Positions 11,297 through 22,376 of a DNA stretch of 64,000 nt are shown here, one piece after another; position 1 is the stretch's first letter, and the number at the start of each line of letters is the position of its first letter. Both the position numbers and the translations under genes were made by a program. The notes beneath the pieces were generated by a model. The model did not search any database. It was not told the DNA's origin and worked only from the letters and a program-made list of their open reading frames with translations. This DNA comes from Sambucus nigra (Eukaryota > Streptophyta > Magnoliopsida > Dipsacales > Adoxaceae): the NCBI GenBank assembly GCA_949130495.1, contig OX422207.1:710678456-710742455 (forward strand), given 5' to 3'.

Positions 11297-13027
11297 TCTC
11301 TATAATACTATAAAATGCTAAACAAAGTATTTAAGACTTCTCTTCATCAAGGTTATCCACGTAGGATTTATCATTGAAGTTATTTTCTCACTCCTCTTTC
11401 TTTATTGGCGTTAGAGTATTATAGAGATTGCCGTTTTACTGTTGAGAATCTCAAAGATTTTCTTCGTTGTCTTATTCCAAAACCCTTAGAAAATATGTGT
11501 CCTCCATTAATGCTCAATTATTGAAAGAGTCCCCTTTATCTCCATCCCGTCATCTTCTCTATTCTACATAAGAAGGCTAAGAACCAACTCTTCTATTTCC
11601 CCAGCTCCTTTCCCAATTTTATTAATTCGCTTCCTCAACTCCCCTTTTAATTTATTTTTAATTGATTGATTAAAGCTTCTCTATTTTCATCTAATCTGAT
11701 TCACCTATCCAATGTTCAAGTTACAGGAATTGGGTGGATTTTAAACAACTTAATATTTAAAGGATCCGAATTAACCGAGTTCGTCGAAGTGTTATTTCTG
11801 TTTTTTATACGTAACTGCGTATACATGGTTTGGTGATTTCATCATCCCATAAGTGGTTATGAAAATTATTTAGTTCATCTTCATATCGAAAGGTAAAATA
11901 AATTAAAGAAAGATGAAACGGTATGGGTCAATTTTATATATTTCTGTTTCATATATACATAGTTTGGTGATTTCATTATCCAAGCAGATCTGATTTCTCA
12001 TGATCAGTTTGTTTGTGTTTTGTGGCTTCATTTATGGATTGGGTCGGTGATTCTGTATTGGATAAGCCATGCTTAGATCCAGATGGTTTTTATTCAACGA
12101 TTTATGTACATCAAATCTTCTTCGTTGGGTTATTTTCCAACGCATGTGTGTTAACATGGTGTTTCTATGGCGGTGGAATTTTTTACCAGTGGCTTCATTA
12201 ATATATTATGTTTCATTAGTTAGACATGGTTAGAAGGTGAATTGAGATTTACACATTCATAGGTTTCGTGTTTTGTCAACGATGTGATCATCTCATTCGT
12301 TCATGCTTTGGGTCTTGGTGATTAGACGGATCGTATTTATCTGAGTTTCACAAGCGATTGCGGCACAAGGATGATCTGATGGTCCTATTTAAACTTATTT
12401 TTTTAGTGGTAAAATTTGATGGTTTCCTTCCCTTCATGATTTAATCTTCTCTTTGGGAGACTTTGTTTCCTACGAATGTGTTAGTATTGTTATCGCAATT
12501 TTCTCCAGGATTCACGAGTTTTATTTCTTAGAATGAAAGTTATATTTGAAATGGTCTAATATACTTTCAGCACTAAGAGATTATGAATTTTAAATTGTTA
12601 TCAGGTCCATGGACGTGTTCTCAAATTATTTTAATTTTTGATTAGGTTGCGTTGTAAGATGAGTGATGCTATAGCTTTCATCATTATAAATTTTAATTTT
12701 TCTTTGCATTTTCTCTATTGTTAGTCTTGGTGGTCAGCACTATGTGAATTTAACTTATATAACGTGTACAAAGAGTGGTCACGCGAAAAGTAAGTTGTAT
12801 GGATTACCCTATATTTTTGGATGAAATATAGGCCAAAAGCCACATCGTACAAACGAAAGCAATTTCCAGTGCCTAGCATCCATAATTTTGGAGAAAGCCT
12901 AACTAGATGCCTTATTAACTGTCTGAATTCTTCATAGGAATGTATTCTATGTTTTTCAAGTTATTTTGTAATGTCTCTAATTCATCTTCAATATGTTAGT
13001 CCGCGCATCGCGCGGGTTTACACCTAG
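11297..13027 (+). mobile_element. Inner Helitron copy, nested or sharing the 3' end
   Basis: TCTCTATAATACTATAAAATGC at 11297 resembles the outer 5' end at 9318 (TCTCTATATACTCTAAAATGC), and the following bases of the two are similar to the CCACGTRG block about 60 bp in. From here to CTAG at 13027 is 1.73 kb, a normal size for a non-autonomous Helitron. No separate 3' hairpin-CTAG was seen just before 11297, so either the outer copy lost its end or the two form one chimera. No coding sequence is recognised. Confidence 0.5.
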
Positions 13028-13060
13028 TAATTACTTATAATTCACTACATGTATTTAATG

Positions 13061-13144
13061 ACCCGTATATAACTATTTATCCCATTATATACGTAGAACC
13101 ATATTACAACATTCACACATATGTTGGATATAAATATAACCCAT
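13061..13144. repeat. Direct repeat, right copy, flanking the Helitron
   Basis: The partner of 9231-9312, starting ACCCGTATATAACTATTT. It lies 33 bp after the Helitron's CTAG end and continues into the host LTR relic. Confidence 0.7.
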
Positions 13145-13448
13145 CCTCTCGAGTAATAACTCACCGGATGTATTCTCTAAAGTGCTATCACACTAGGTGT
13201 ACTCGTATAACCTTGTTACCCCAGTCAGAATTGTTCACTAACTTGGTTACAAACATACATAATGGAGGCGGTCATATTCCTTCCCTGAAAGAGAGATGCC
13301 CCTCACCCATATAACGGACGCTATGATCTGGGGATATACTCGCCCTACTCCTCAAGCTAGGGGATTCACCCACTACGCGCAACCTTCCTTGATAGCACTA
13401 GAGTATATATATATCAATAATATCTAACCACTGATATTTAATAATACC

Positions 13449-13455
13449 CACACAC

Positions 13456-13528
<73 letters not shown>
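13449..13528. repeat. Compound microsatellite (CA)n-(TA)n-(GTTA)n
   Basis: A short CA run is followed by about 18 TA units and then about nine TTAG/GTTA units, back to back. Purely simple-sequence DNA. Confidence 0.95.
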
Positions 13529-13569
13529 CCCTGCAGCACCGTGCACAAAATCCGTTGCACTAACCTATT

Positions 13570-13960
13570 TTCCCCGAGTCTATAGTCTGACTCTAATTTA
13601 ATTAATTTAGAAATTAATTAATCCATTACTTTCCCGAGACTATGATCCGACTCTAAATTAATTAATTTATCCATTAATTAATTTATTACCTCGGTGTCAC
13701 TCAACCAATATACCCGGACTCGCTCTTTTGGTCCGTATTTTAATATTTCCCGAGTAAATATTCCCACTCCAAATTAATCTACTCCTCTCGATAATTAATT
13801 TAATGCATTGGTATCACTCAACCAATATACTTGTACTCGCTCACGTGGCCCAAAATTAAATATCACCCGAGTCTAATCCCCGATTCCAAATTAATTAGTT
13901 TTCCTCTATAATTAATTTAAATGAGTAGTGTCGCCCTACTACTATACCCGAACTAATTTA
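13570..13960. repeat. Imperfect tandem blocks inside the reverse-strand LTR relic
   Basis: CCCGAG followed by a CTAATTTAATTAATTT-like stretch recurs at about 13573, 13633, 13749 and 13866. CACTCAACCAATATAC recurs at 13699 and 13815, 116 bp apart. The units are unequal and diverged, consistent with old tandem duplication inside an LTR. Confidence 0.65.
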
Positions 13961-14177
13961 CCTAGTTCGTTATTTCATTTCTCAGAATTTATTCTCAAAA
14001 TTCATGCGTAAGTGTTGCACTTAATTACCCCACCAATCCCAACTATACGCCCGGATAATTTTGAGGATATTAACTTATCTAATTAAATTATCTCCCTTAA
14101 TTAGACTTGGTGTAAATTAAACTAAAAGAAAATCCCACCTAAAACTCCCAAGACCGAACTGCCAAAAATCCACAGCC

Positions 14178-14217
14178 ATCGATCGATCGATCCCCAACCA
14201 TCGATCTTTCGATCGAA
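14178..14217. repeat. Palindrome cluster ATCGATCGATCGAT / TTCGATCGAA
   Basis: A perfect 14-bp palindrome (14178-14191), ATCGAT at 14200 and the perfect 10-bp palindrome TTCGATCGAA (14208-14217) have centres 18 and 10 bp apart. The 14-mer contains three CpGs at 4-bp spacing, the same design as the other LTR clusters in the window but a different word. Confidence 0.8.
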
Positions 14218-15261
14218 CAGATCCTCTTCTTCTCCGACCTCCTATTTCTGCCATTAACGAATTCCTCTAATCTCTAAACTCATCTATGGTTCATCTCAAG
14301 CATACACAATATTTTAATCATATGGGAAAGTAATTAGGACCTCCCCTAGAACCTTAAACACAATTTAAATTTCACAAATCTCTACTTTTTCGAATTTGGG
14401 GAATTTTTGGGTCTTTACTCATTCAGCCCCAATTTCATCTATTTATCCCAAATTCGTTCATGAATTTCTACTGGGTTTTCACATCTGAATAAATTTTCCC
14501 AAAACTTATGTAACACAATAAATTCCCACATTAATTTCCCATAATTTCATTCAAGTGTTCTATATACAAAACTCCCCTTTTTGTACCCTTTTATACCCAA
14601 AACGAATTTTGATTTACACATCACTAAAATATGAATTGGATATCATAAATAAACACCACAACAAGTTAACCACTTACCTCTAATTTTTCGTAGAGTCTGA
14701 TCCGTTGGTGTAGAGAAAGGGTTGATGAAGAACACCCAATTTGTCCCTCGATTTGTCTCCAAAAGATCCCCAATTTGCTCTTGATTTGTTTCCTATATTT
14801 CTCTCTCAAACCCTAGGTTTAGAATTGTTTTAACTGACATTCAACACTCCATCAATTAGGTTTAAAACCCCTAATCACGTTTTTAGTCTTATGAGCCTAA
14901 CTAAAATGGCCCAATCCCCCGTGTGGGCTCGACTATGCCCAATAATACCCCGAGACCCGATTACTACCCCCGGGTACTCTTTTCTGACTATCTCAACCCA
15001 TCCGGACTCGATCGTGCACTCAGAATTGTCATTCGAAATACTTTATAACATTTCCAAATTTTGATCTCAAAAATGCGACACACAATAATTTGAACAATTA
15101 AACTTAAAGTCGTCAAATATAAATAATTCTTCCCACTCAAATAAATTCTCCACATCATAAATTTAATTTCCTCTAATTTAAATATTTTATTTCTCCCAAA
15201 AATAATTAAATACTAAATCCTCAAAATTACGGGGTGTATACCTACCTTCCCAGAGAGCAAA

Positions 15262-18200
15262 ATCGTCAAGCAGAAGCTGAGAAACCTCTAAACAAGAATG
15301 GTCCCTCAAGGTAAAAGATAGAGTGGTGAAAAATTAAATGTAGGCTTCATTCGTGTGGTCGAATACCCTACGTGGCTTGCAAACATCATCCATGTGCAGC
15401 AATCAGGAGGGAAAGTTCGTATGTGCGTCGATCATCGAGATTTGAACGAGGCGTCCCCAAAGGATGATTATTCTTTGGCTAAGATCGACATGATAATAGA
15501 TAACACTACCAGTCACGCTATCAAGTCATTTGTCAAAAGTTTTACCAAGTATAATCAGATTATGATGCATCCAAACCATCATGATAAGACCGCCTTCATC
15601 ACCTCATGGGGAACCTTTTACTATATAGTCATTCCATTCGGTCTCAAGAATGTCGAGGATACTTACCATATGGCCTTTACAACCATTTTTCATGACCTTA
15701 TCCATAAGGAATTAGAGGTATATCTCGACGACATATTCATCAAATTCAAGACTCGAGAAGGTCACATTCCTACCCTGAGGAAATTTTTCGAGCGATTAAG
15801 ACAGTAGCAGATGTGACTCAATCCATAGAAATGTGTCTTTGGTGTCACCAAGGGAAAACTCCTCAAATTCATGGTTAGTGAAAAAGGGACTGAGGCAGAC
15901 CGCACCAAACTAAAATCCATACTCGAGATTCCACCACCCCGAACGGAGAAAGAAGTGTGTGGATTCCTAGGTAAGCTCCAATACATCAGTCAGTTCATCA
16001 GCCAACTGACCTCTATCTGCGAGCTTATTTTCAAACTCATTCGAAAGGATTAAACTAAAGTTTTGAATGAGGCATGTTAAGAAGCCTTTGATCATATCAA
16101 ATAATACCTTACCTGACCTCCGGTCCTCATGCCTTCGCAGCAAGGTCTCCCCCTCCTCATATACTTGACTGTCATCAACACTACAACATAGGCTATGTTG
16201 GCCCAATACATTGAGGAATCTCATAAAAAGAGATAAATATACTATACTATTTTAAAACTAGGTGAGTACGGGGTAAACTACATCACATTAAAGAAGGTGT
16301 GTGTTGCCTTGGTCTGGGTCACACAAAAGCTTCAGCACTACATGCTTGCATTCCCTATCAATTTGGTGTCTCGAATGGATCCAATGAAATATCTGTTAGA
16401 GAAGCTCATTTTATTTTAGCCGCATAGCCCACTGGATGATTTTATGGTCGAGTTCGACATCACTTATGTCACGTAAAAGGATATAAAATGGAGATCCATC
16501 TTCGGCTACCTTACCAACAATCCCGTAGAAGGAACTAGGGTTTGGATATCTGAATTCCCATATGAAGACCTCTTTTGCACCTCTAAGGAGGACCCCAAAT
16601 GGTATATGTTCTTTGACTGTGCTATAAATAAGATAGGGTATGGTATAGGGATACTCCTAATAACCCCTGATGACTCTCACACCCCCATTGCCATTAAGTT
16701 GGATTTATTTTGCACCAACAACATGACAAAATATGAGGATTGAAATGTAGGGCTCAAGATCGCTCTTGAGAAAGGAATCAAACACATGGACATCTATGGA
16801 GACTCGACCCTTATCGTGGAGCATATCCTCAGGAAATGGAAAGTCATAAATAAGAAGCTCATACCCTTCCACGCTCACCTCGAAGAACTTGCCTCCTAGT
16901 TCAAATATGTCACCTTCCATTACCTTCCTTGCTCAAGGAATAGCCCTAGCCAATGAACTGGCAACCTTGGCTTCCATGATCAACATGCCTGAAGGAATAA
17001 AAATGGCCCCCTTTCTTATTTAATAATAGGATAAGCCCACTCACTACAACCACATCAAACTCATTACAAAAGAAGATCCAGACATGGCACGATTGTGGTA
17101 TTACGACATTTGACACCTCTTCAAACATATAGGTATCATTGGGATGATAACAAGAAAGATAGTATGACCCTTCATAAGCTGGATGCTCAGTATATCTTCT
17201 GTGTCAAGGCACTTTTCATGAGTAATTTTGATGGAACCCACATGCATTGCAGAGCATGTGATGGAATTGAGGACATGATGCAGAACATCCATAGTGGGGC
17301 ACGTGAGACCCACATGAATGGCCATATGCTTACCAATAAAATCATTTATCAAAGATATTAGTGGACCACCATAGTTTAAAACTGCACTGCTTATGTTCAG
17401 AGATGCCTCAAATGACAACATTTTGCCAACCTTCAGCAATTGCTTCCTCGATAGCTATATAACATGACTTCTACCTAGCCTTTCTCCACATGGGGCATAG
17501 ACATCATGGGGAATGTCACTCCTAAAGATTTAAATGGGTATGAATTCATCCTAGTCGCCATTGATTAATTCAAAAAATGGGTCAAAGTCACGTCATACGC
17601 AGTACTGAATGTGAAGCAAGTAGCCATATTCATCACAAAGAACATAGTTTGCTGCTACTAAGTTCCCCGTGAGTTGATGTTAGATAATGGGCTCCATTTT
17701 GAGGCTGAGATCATAGAACTAGTTGACAAATACAAAATTCAAAGGCATAAGTCCTCTCATTACCGACCGCAAATCAATGGCATTATCGAAACTGTCACCA
17801 AAAGCCTCAAGACCATCATCAATAAGATGACCGAAAGCTGTACATACTGGGTCGATCGGATCCCATATGCCCTCTGGGGCTAACGTTCCTCATCAGAAAA
17901 CCCACTGGGTTCACTCCCTATTATCTGGTATACGACATGGAGGCAGTACTCCCTGTTAAACTTGAAATAAATTATCTATGGGTTATGCTCGAAATTCAAA
18001 TCAATAAAGAAGAGTGGCATCGAAACCGCTATGATGAACTCATTATTTTAGACGACAAGAGGTTGAACGATATATATCATATACAAAGGTACCATCGTTG
18101 TATTGTACGGTCTAAAAAAAAGGTCAAGGATTGTGGTGTCTCAGAAAGAGATTTTACCATCAAGGAAATCATAGAACCCATCTGGGATTCAAGAGGAAAA

Positions 18201-18335
18201 TTCAAGTTCACTCGAAGTGGCCCCTACATCGTGAAGAAAATAATGGTTAGTGGCACCGTTATGCTCACAGACCTTGATAGGGAAGAAACGGCACGTCCAG
18301 TCAACTTGGACCATCTGAAGAAGTTTTACCCTTAA
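15262..18335 (+). pseudogene. pol: pol relic of a Tat/Retand-type Ty3 retrotransposon
   Basis: The frame begins IVKQKLRNL and continues through reverse transcriptase (CVDHRDLNEASPKDDYSL near 15424, VYLDDIFIK at 15718), the first RNase H (about 16060-16480) and a second, archaeal-type RNase H (WYMFFDCAINKIGYGIGILL from 16600, NNMTKYED near 16719, GDSTLI near 16801). The second RNase H is a hallmark of the Tat lineage. Integrase follows: a zinc region near 17290-17420, then catalytic Asp 17500, Asp 17683 and Glu 17788. The frame shifts between 17881 and 17937, and the last 130 codons end NLDHLKKFYP with TAA at 18333. More than a dozen stops are present. The 5' part is cut at the border with the LTR relic at 15240, and gag and LTRs of this element are not recognisable here. 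Confidence 0.92.
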
Positions 18336-18399
18336 TCCGAACTCGCGTTGCTCTACGACTCTTATTGTAAGGACACAAATTTCCATTTGAGTTTTAATG

Positions 18400-19750
18400 T
18401 AGTATTGCCTCAATTCCGGATAAAAATATTTGAGTCATAGGATAGTAATCATGAGTATCCTCCAAGCCTATGATGTTTAAAGTTTAGTTGAAGACGTAAC
18501 GGCCAGTATTTCAAAGTGAAGATATCAAAGTGTCGGGTTTACATCGTGCCTTGTTTTGCGTCCTCAACGGTTCATATTTCAAGTCTCCAAAAGGTATGAA
18601 TGCACATTATATATATATATATATATATAGAAGACTTGGAATCATTTTTAATGGGTATAATTTTTAATTTAAAATAAATTTCAGAAATTTTTTTAGCTTA
18701 AAATAAAAAAAATGAACATTCTGACTTTTCATTCGAACAAGTTTTGCTAACGAGTTTCCCTTTTTAACACTCAATTTTCGTTTGAAAGGTCGTTCGAACA
18801 AATTTCATTCAAACGAAAAAGTCGTTCGAACGAGATTTCAGGCGGGAACAGTTTTTGGTAGTTTTTGGCATTTTTCCACTATTTTGTCTCACTACTTTTT
18901 AACATTTTTTATCAACTTCGGTACTTGATTTTTTCAAGAGACTTTTGAACCTTCTTAGAGAGCTTTTGAGAGAATTATTCCAACCAAAAGTCCATGTTTT
19001 CATGTGTTAAATTTCAATAGAAAATTTTCTTCAAACTCATGTTTATACACCCATAGTTTAGTTTGATTAATCCAAGTATCTCTACACACATATATTTTGC
19101 TTGGAGTTGTTTTGCACCGGGGTCTATTCTACCTTTTGAAGAGTTATTTGGGTTTACTTCTACATCCCTTAAAGAAGAAGACTTTGTTGATGCGGCGTTC
19201 CCACTAGGAGAAAGGCTTTGGGTGCGGGTTGACGGTTGTCCAAAGACCTCATTGGTTGATTCCAAGGTTCCAATGGAGTTCGAAGATTGTCGGCTAAGCA
19301 GAGGTTGAGAAAAGAAGACGTGTCAGCGGCTTGAAGGAGCCGAGTCGAATTGTGTAAGTCATCTGTCTTGTATTTGTAAAATTCCGTACTTAGTGGACTT
19401 AAGGCTAGGGTCATCCAAGGTTTTTCCCATTTGGGTTTTCTTCGTACATCGCGGCGTAGTGTGTTGTGAATTTATTTTATCTTGTAAATCACCTAGAATG
19501 CATGCTTAGGATTAAATGATAAAATATGGTTTAATTCACACTCTCGTTTAATTTTGTGCTAAAATTAATTTGGGTGAATTTAAATTAATTTAATTCAAGT
19601 CGGCACAATTTAATTTGATAAAATTTGGTTTGTCCTAAATAGAAAAATGAATTGATTTTGTTAGGCAAATTTCTAGGACTTTTGCTAAATTAAACTTTTG
19701 GGCTAAAAGTATAAAATCACAAATTTGTTTTTGAAGTGTAATTTTAATTT
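18400..19750 (+). repeat. SIRE-like LTR relic, plus strand
   Basis: The order of parts parallels the reverse complement of the LTR at 21374-22376: a TCGTTCGAACGA-type palindrome cluster (18729-18833), a leader-like stretch, a TTTTCCCATTTGGGTTTTC block, then GAATGCATGCTTAGGATTAAATGATAAAAT close to the 3' end, equivalent to GATGCATGTGTAGGACTTAATTGATAAAAA there. No primer site follows, so the right end is lost, and the left end is not defined. A (TA)n run lies at 18608-18629. Open frames within 19014-19414 have no family resemblance. Boundaries are approximate. Confidence 0.55.
18729..18833. repeat. TCGTTCGAACGA-type palindrome cluster in the 18.4-19.7 kb LTR
   Basis: One perfect copy starts at 18822; near copies start at 18729, 18778, 18790 and 18805, with a weaker one at 18742. 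Most differences are CG-to-CA or TG. Spacing (12-17 bp between neighbours) is tighter and less regular than in the other SIRE-like LTRs. Confidence 0.8.
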
Positions 19751-20149
19751 TGAAAAAATTCATATTTTTCCTTGTCTTAAAATTTTTCACGTGCTCCTTA
19801 AGACTTCATGCAGTGTGGTAGACAACATAGCATGCTGAAGCAAGACAAAATGTAAAGTCGGAGAGCATATAAAGTTACTAATAAACAATGCCGATACATA
19901 GGACGGGTTGTCATCTGCATGGTTGCATGCTGATAATAATACCACAAGTTATTGTTATGTAGGATCCTAAGGTACCTATAATCCGATTCATACCCAGAAT
20001 AGCCAAGATGGTTGGTGGCGTTGGTAGAGTTAGACAAATTGTTTTCTTTTCCTTTTAAAAATTCTTATAAGAGACAGGAAGGGTGGGATCTTTGACATAA
20101 TAAGGGTCCTCGTACATCTCAGTTACTGGTGCATCCATAGAAGCCTCTT

Positions 20150-20850
20150 TTATTAGAATTTTTATTGAGCCCCATCAATAACAATCATCTCTTAGTTCCT
20201 TGGGCTAAGATGCAGTTTTGGTCTTTTTGGGTCGGGAACAGCAGCAGCTTTGGTAGGCCTGTTTTTCGCTTCATCCTATTATTTTTTGTGAGCAGCAAGG
20301 GTGGCATGATCTGTAGCTTTAGGCTCAATTCCCCAGTGGCTTGATTTTGTCATTGATATGTGGATGGATTAGATACTGCACAAAAGAAATTCGAATGTCA
20401 GTGGAATATGGGCTGAAAAATGTGTAAGCAAACACTTGGTAAAATTCACTTACTCTCTTCAAGTTTGGCTTCGGGTTCCGCTTTATCGTCAGCCTAGATT
20501 CAAATACCAGATAAGAGATAGCCAAAATCGATAAGTTTGTCAAAAAGAGAATATGCCTCAAATACTAGAGGGTCAGGCCGGCATAATTTATCCACCAACC
20601 TCTTCTCGGTAGTAGTGAGTTGAGGGGCAGCTTCCTCCGTCACTAACAAAACAAAGCAAAAGATTAAAGGCTAAGCCCAAAAGGCAAAGAAATTTCATCC
20701 AAATACTCAAAAGATGCAATTACCATACCAGTGGTATTAGGGTCCTTCCAGTCATGGAAAACTCTTGCAGCCTTGTCGATCTCCTCCGAGATGAACTCCC
20801 AATTACCCTTGGTGAACAAAAATGTGTGCTTCCAAAAATAGTTACTAGTC
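20150..20850 (-). pseudogene. Antisense intron-containing relic beyond the Tat pol
   Basis: Reverse-strand open stretches have plausible splice borders: 20729-20850 (translation includes FTKGNWEFISEEIDKAARVF; donor G/GTATGG at 20728), 20508-20642 (45 codons, after TTTTGTTAG, donor G/GTATTTG), 20454-20493 (donor A/GTAAGT) and from 20375 downward after TTTTGTGCAG, with a basic Pro/Lys-rich stretch (AVPDPKRPKL). The style of the first exon resembles the plant 'putative gypsy-type transposon' domain that some Tat elements carry as an antisense gene downstream of pol; that assignment is from memory and unverified. In-frame stops in the last exon suggest decay. An unrelated host gene fragment is the main alternative. 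Confidence 0.4.
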
Positions 20851-20854
20851 TATG

Positions 20855-21368
20855 TGACACTTACCACTCTTTCTCTGGAAGCTAATTCCATGCTGAAGTC
20901 ATGTTCAAAACTTTCATATATGTCTTAAATAAATATTGGTATATAGAAATGTACATATTTGTATAGTAATATAATCCGCCACCACCAATGGACCTAGTAT
21001 TCATTTTATAGCGTTTGTATTTTTAAGCATAAATTTTTCCGGGCATTCTTATTTGTTGAGATGAGTAACATACTCACATCTTAAATAACCCTAATCAAAT
21101 CTGGTACAACTAAGTACAACACGAAAATACACTTTTCAAACTCGTTTTTAGAAAAGTGTCAATAAATCGAGTTACTCCAAAATCTTTGCCAAAACCAAAG
21201 TCAAAAGTACGAATACTCTTCACCATTTTTTTCGAGCAAATATTCCCTTCCCAAATAACGGAACCCGTGAATCTGTGCTTTTCTATAATACTTATCAAAT
21301 ACCTATCTTTGATTACGTATTTTTAAAATCTGAATATAATACTCCGGCTCATAAACAAGAATGATATA
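20855..21368. other. Unassigned AT-rich sequence
   Basis: No gene, LTR end or tandem repeat recognised. It is the left flank into which the SIRE-like element at 21374 inserted. Confidence 0.5.
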
Positions 21369-21876
21369 TAAAGTGAGAAGAGTGCGCTTGCGTTCAAATA
21401 AGGAAGTTATTTAATTAAATTCAGTTTTTATCAATTAAGTCCTACACATGCATCTAGGTGTGATTGATGATGATAAAATCAAGCAAGAACAATCAAACAC
21501 ACACAAATGAGGAAAAATCCTCCAAAGGGGCAAAACCTTTTATTTTCACTATAATTTTGTAAGAGAACGGCTTACACGGATTACAATAAAAACATGTGAC
21601 ACAGAAATACCCTCGGGTGTCGGTTTTGTTGTCGGCGGCTGGAACTAGCCCTTTCCAGTAGGGCAGCAATGAAGAAGAGAACGGCTTCGTCACAAATTAC
21701 TCCAGATGAGTAAAAGATCCTCTTGAAGGTTTAAAGATTCACACACATATATGGGAATGGTTTTGTGAATCAAAAAGGTTTAGAAAATCTTAAAAAGATG
21801 AAGTCTTATTCTGGACAGTTTTTGCAGAATTTTGAGATTGCAGAAAGACTTGAAAAACGTGTAGAAGGAGAACGGA

Positions 21877-21884
21877 TATTTATA
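21877..21884 (-). promoter_or_regulatory. TATA box of the SIRE-like 3' LTR
   Basis: TATAAATA on the minus strand, about 20 bp downstream of the last palindrome. The same box is present in the other LTR near 26690-26697. Position and sequence fit a core promoter. Confidence 0.75.
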
Positions 21885-21903
21885 CGAAAATCGAGGTGGT
21901 GGC

Positions 21904-22029
21904 TCGTTCGAATGAGATAGCCATGTCGCTCGAACGAAGGACAGAAGTCGTTCGAACGAGATTGCGCGACATGCCTATCTCGCGCGAACGACATTCAAAG
22001 TCGTTTGAGCCAGCTCGTCGTTCAAGGCA
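21904..22029. repeat. TCGTTCGAACGA palindrome cluster, 3' LTR of the SIRE-like element
   Basis: Copies start at 21904 (one change), 21926 (one change), 21948 (perfect), 21980 (two changes), 22001 and 22018 (decayed). Spacings are 22, 22, 32, 21 and 17 bp, close to two or three helical turns for most. The perfect copy has three CpGs at 4-bp spacing. Confidence 0.88.
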
Positions 22030-22376
22030 CTTCTCTTCTACACTTAGAAAAAATTCTGCTTTTGATAAAAAAATTAATCCAGACTTGAAAAATAATTTTC
22101 AAAAAATTTCTCAAATATTTATGCAAATATTTAAAGCTCCAATAAAATATTTTACCGATAAAACGTAGTGGAGTAGTGGGAATGAGCTGAGCAGCACGTC
22201 GCATGTAGCATGATGCACGTGAAGATAATGGACGCATTGAATTCGGATAAAGGCCGTCGAGGTTGATCGTGTTGATGTGCCAAATGTAGCGGTATCAGAC
22301 ATACAAACTGTGATCTAGGAGAAAATAAAAAATTCTTAGATTCTACCTCGGACATTTATAAAATTATGTCCTTACA

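Larger units (their letters stand above)
9318..13027 (+). mobile_element. Non-autonomous Helitron (possibly two joined copies)
   Basis: The 3' end is clear: a perfect hairpin CCGCGC-ATC-GCGCGG at 13001-13015, an 8-base spacer, then CTAG at 13024-13027 followed by T. This is the plant Helitron 3' terminus. The 5' end reads TCTCTATATACTC at 9318. A second, very similar 5' end (TCTCTATAATACTATAAAATGC) lies at 11297, so the span may be one copy inserted in or fused to another. I saw no Rep/helicase coding sequence, so it would depend on an autonomous partner. Host LTR sequence continues on both sides. Confidence 0.8.
8882..15240 (-). repeat. Reverse-strand Ty3-type LTR relic, interrupted by a Helitron
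   Basis: Read on the minus strand, the sequence starts at 15240 as TATACACCCCGTAATTTTG, very like the common plant LTR start TGTAACACCCCG with decayed terminal bases. After removing the Helitron at 9318-13027, about 2.65 kb remains, the same size as the neighbouring Tekay LTR. A leader-like stretch with an AG/GTAAGT step lies near 14685, and a palindrome cluster lies at 14178-14217, about 1.05 kb from the LTR start, much as in the Tekay LTR. The low-coordinate end abuts the 3' end of the Tekay-type element, so the true LTR end is not visible. No internal coding region is attached, so it could be a solo LTR or a truncated element. Lineage is uncertain. Confidence 0.6.
21374..22376 (-). repeat. 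3' LTR of the gag-only SIRE-like element
   Basis: The plus-strand text starts TGAGAAGAGTGCGC and ends GTCCTTACA, so the LTR itself reads TGTAAGGAC...CTTCTCA. It is 1003 bp, nearly the same length as its partner at 26186-27190. It carries the palindrome cluster 21904-22029 followed (on the minus strand) by a TATAAATA box at 21877-21884. Confidence 0.93.

Noticed and set aside
12013..12201. 62-codon open frame inside the Helitron
   Set aside because: No splice borders, no family motif and ordinary AT-rich composition; chance is sufficient.
15241..18335. A complete Tat element in the 15-21 kb region
   Set aside because: No LTR pair, primer site or gag could be found; only pol and possibly the antisense gene remain.
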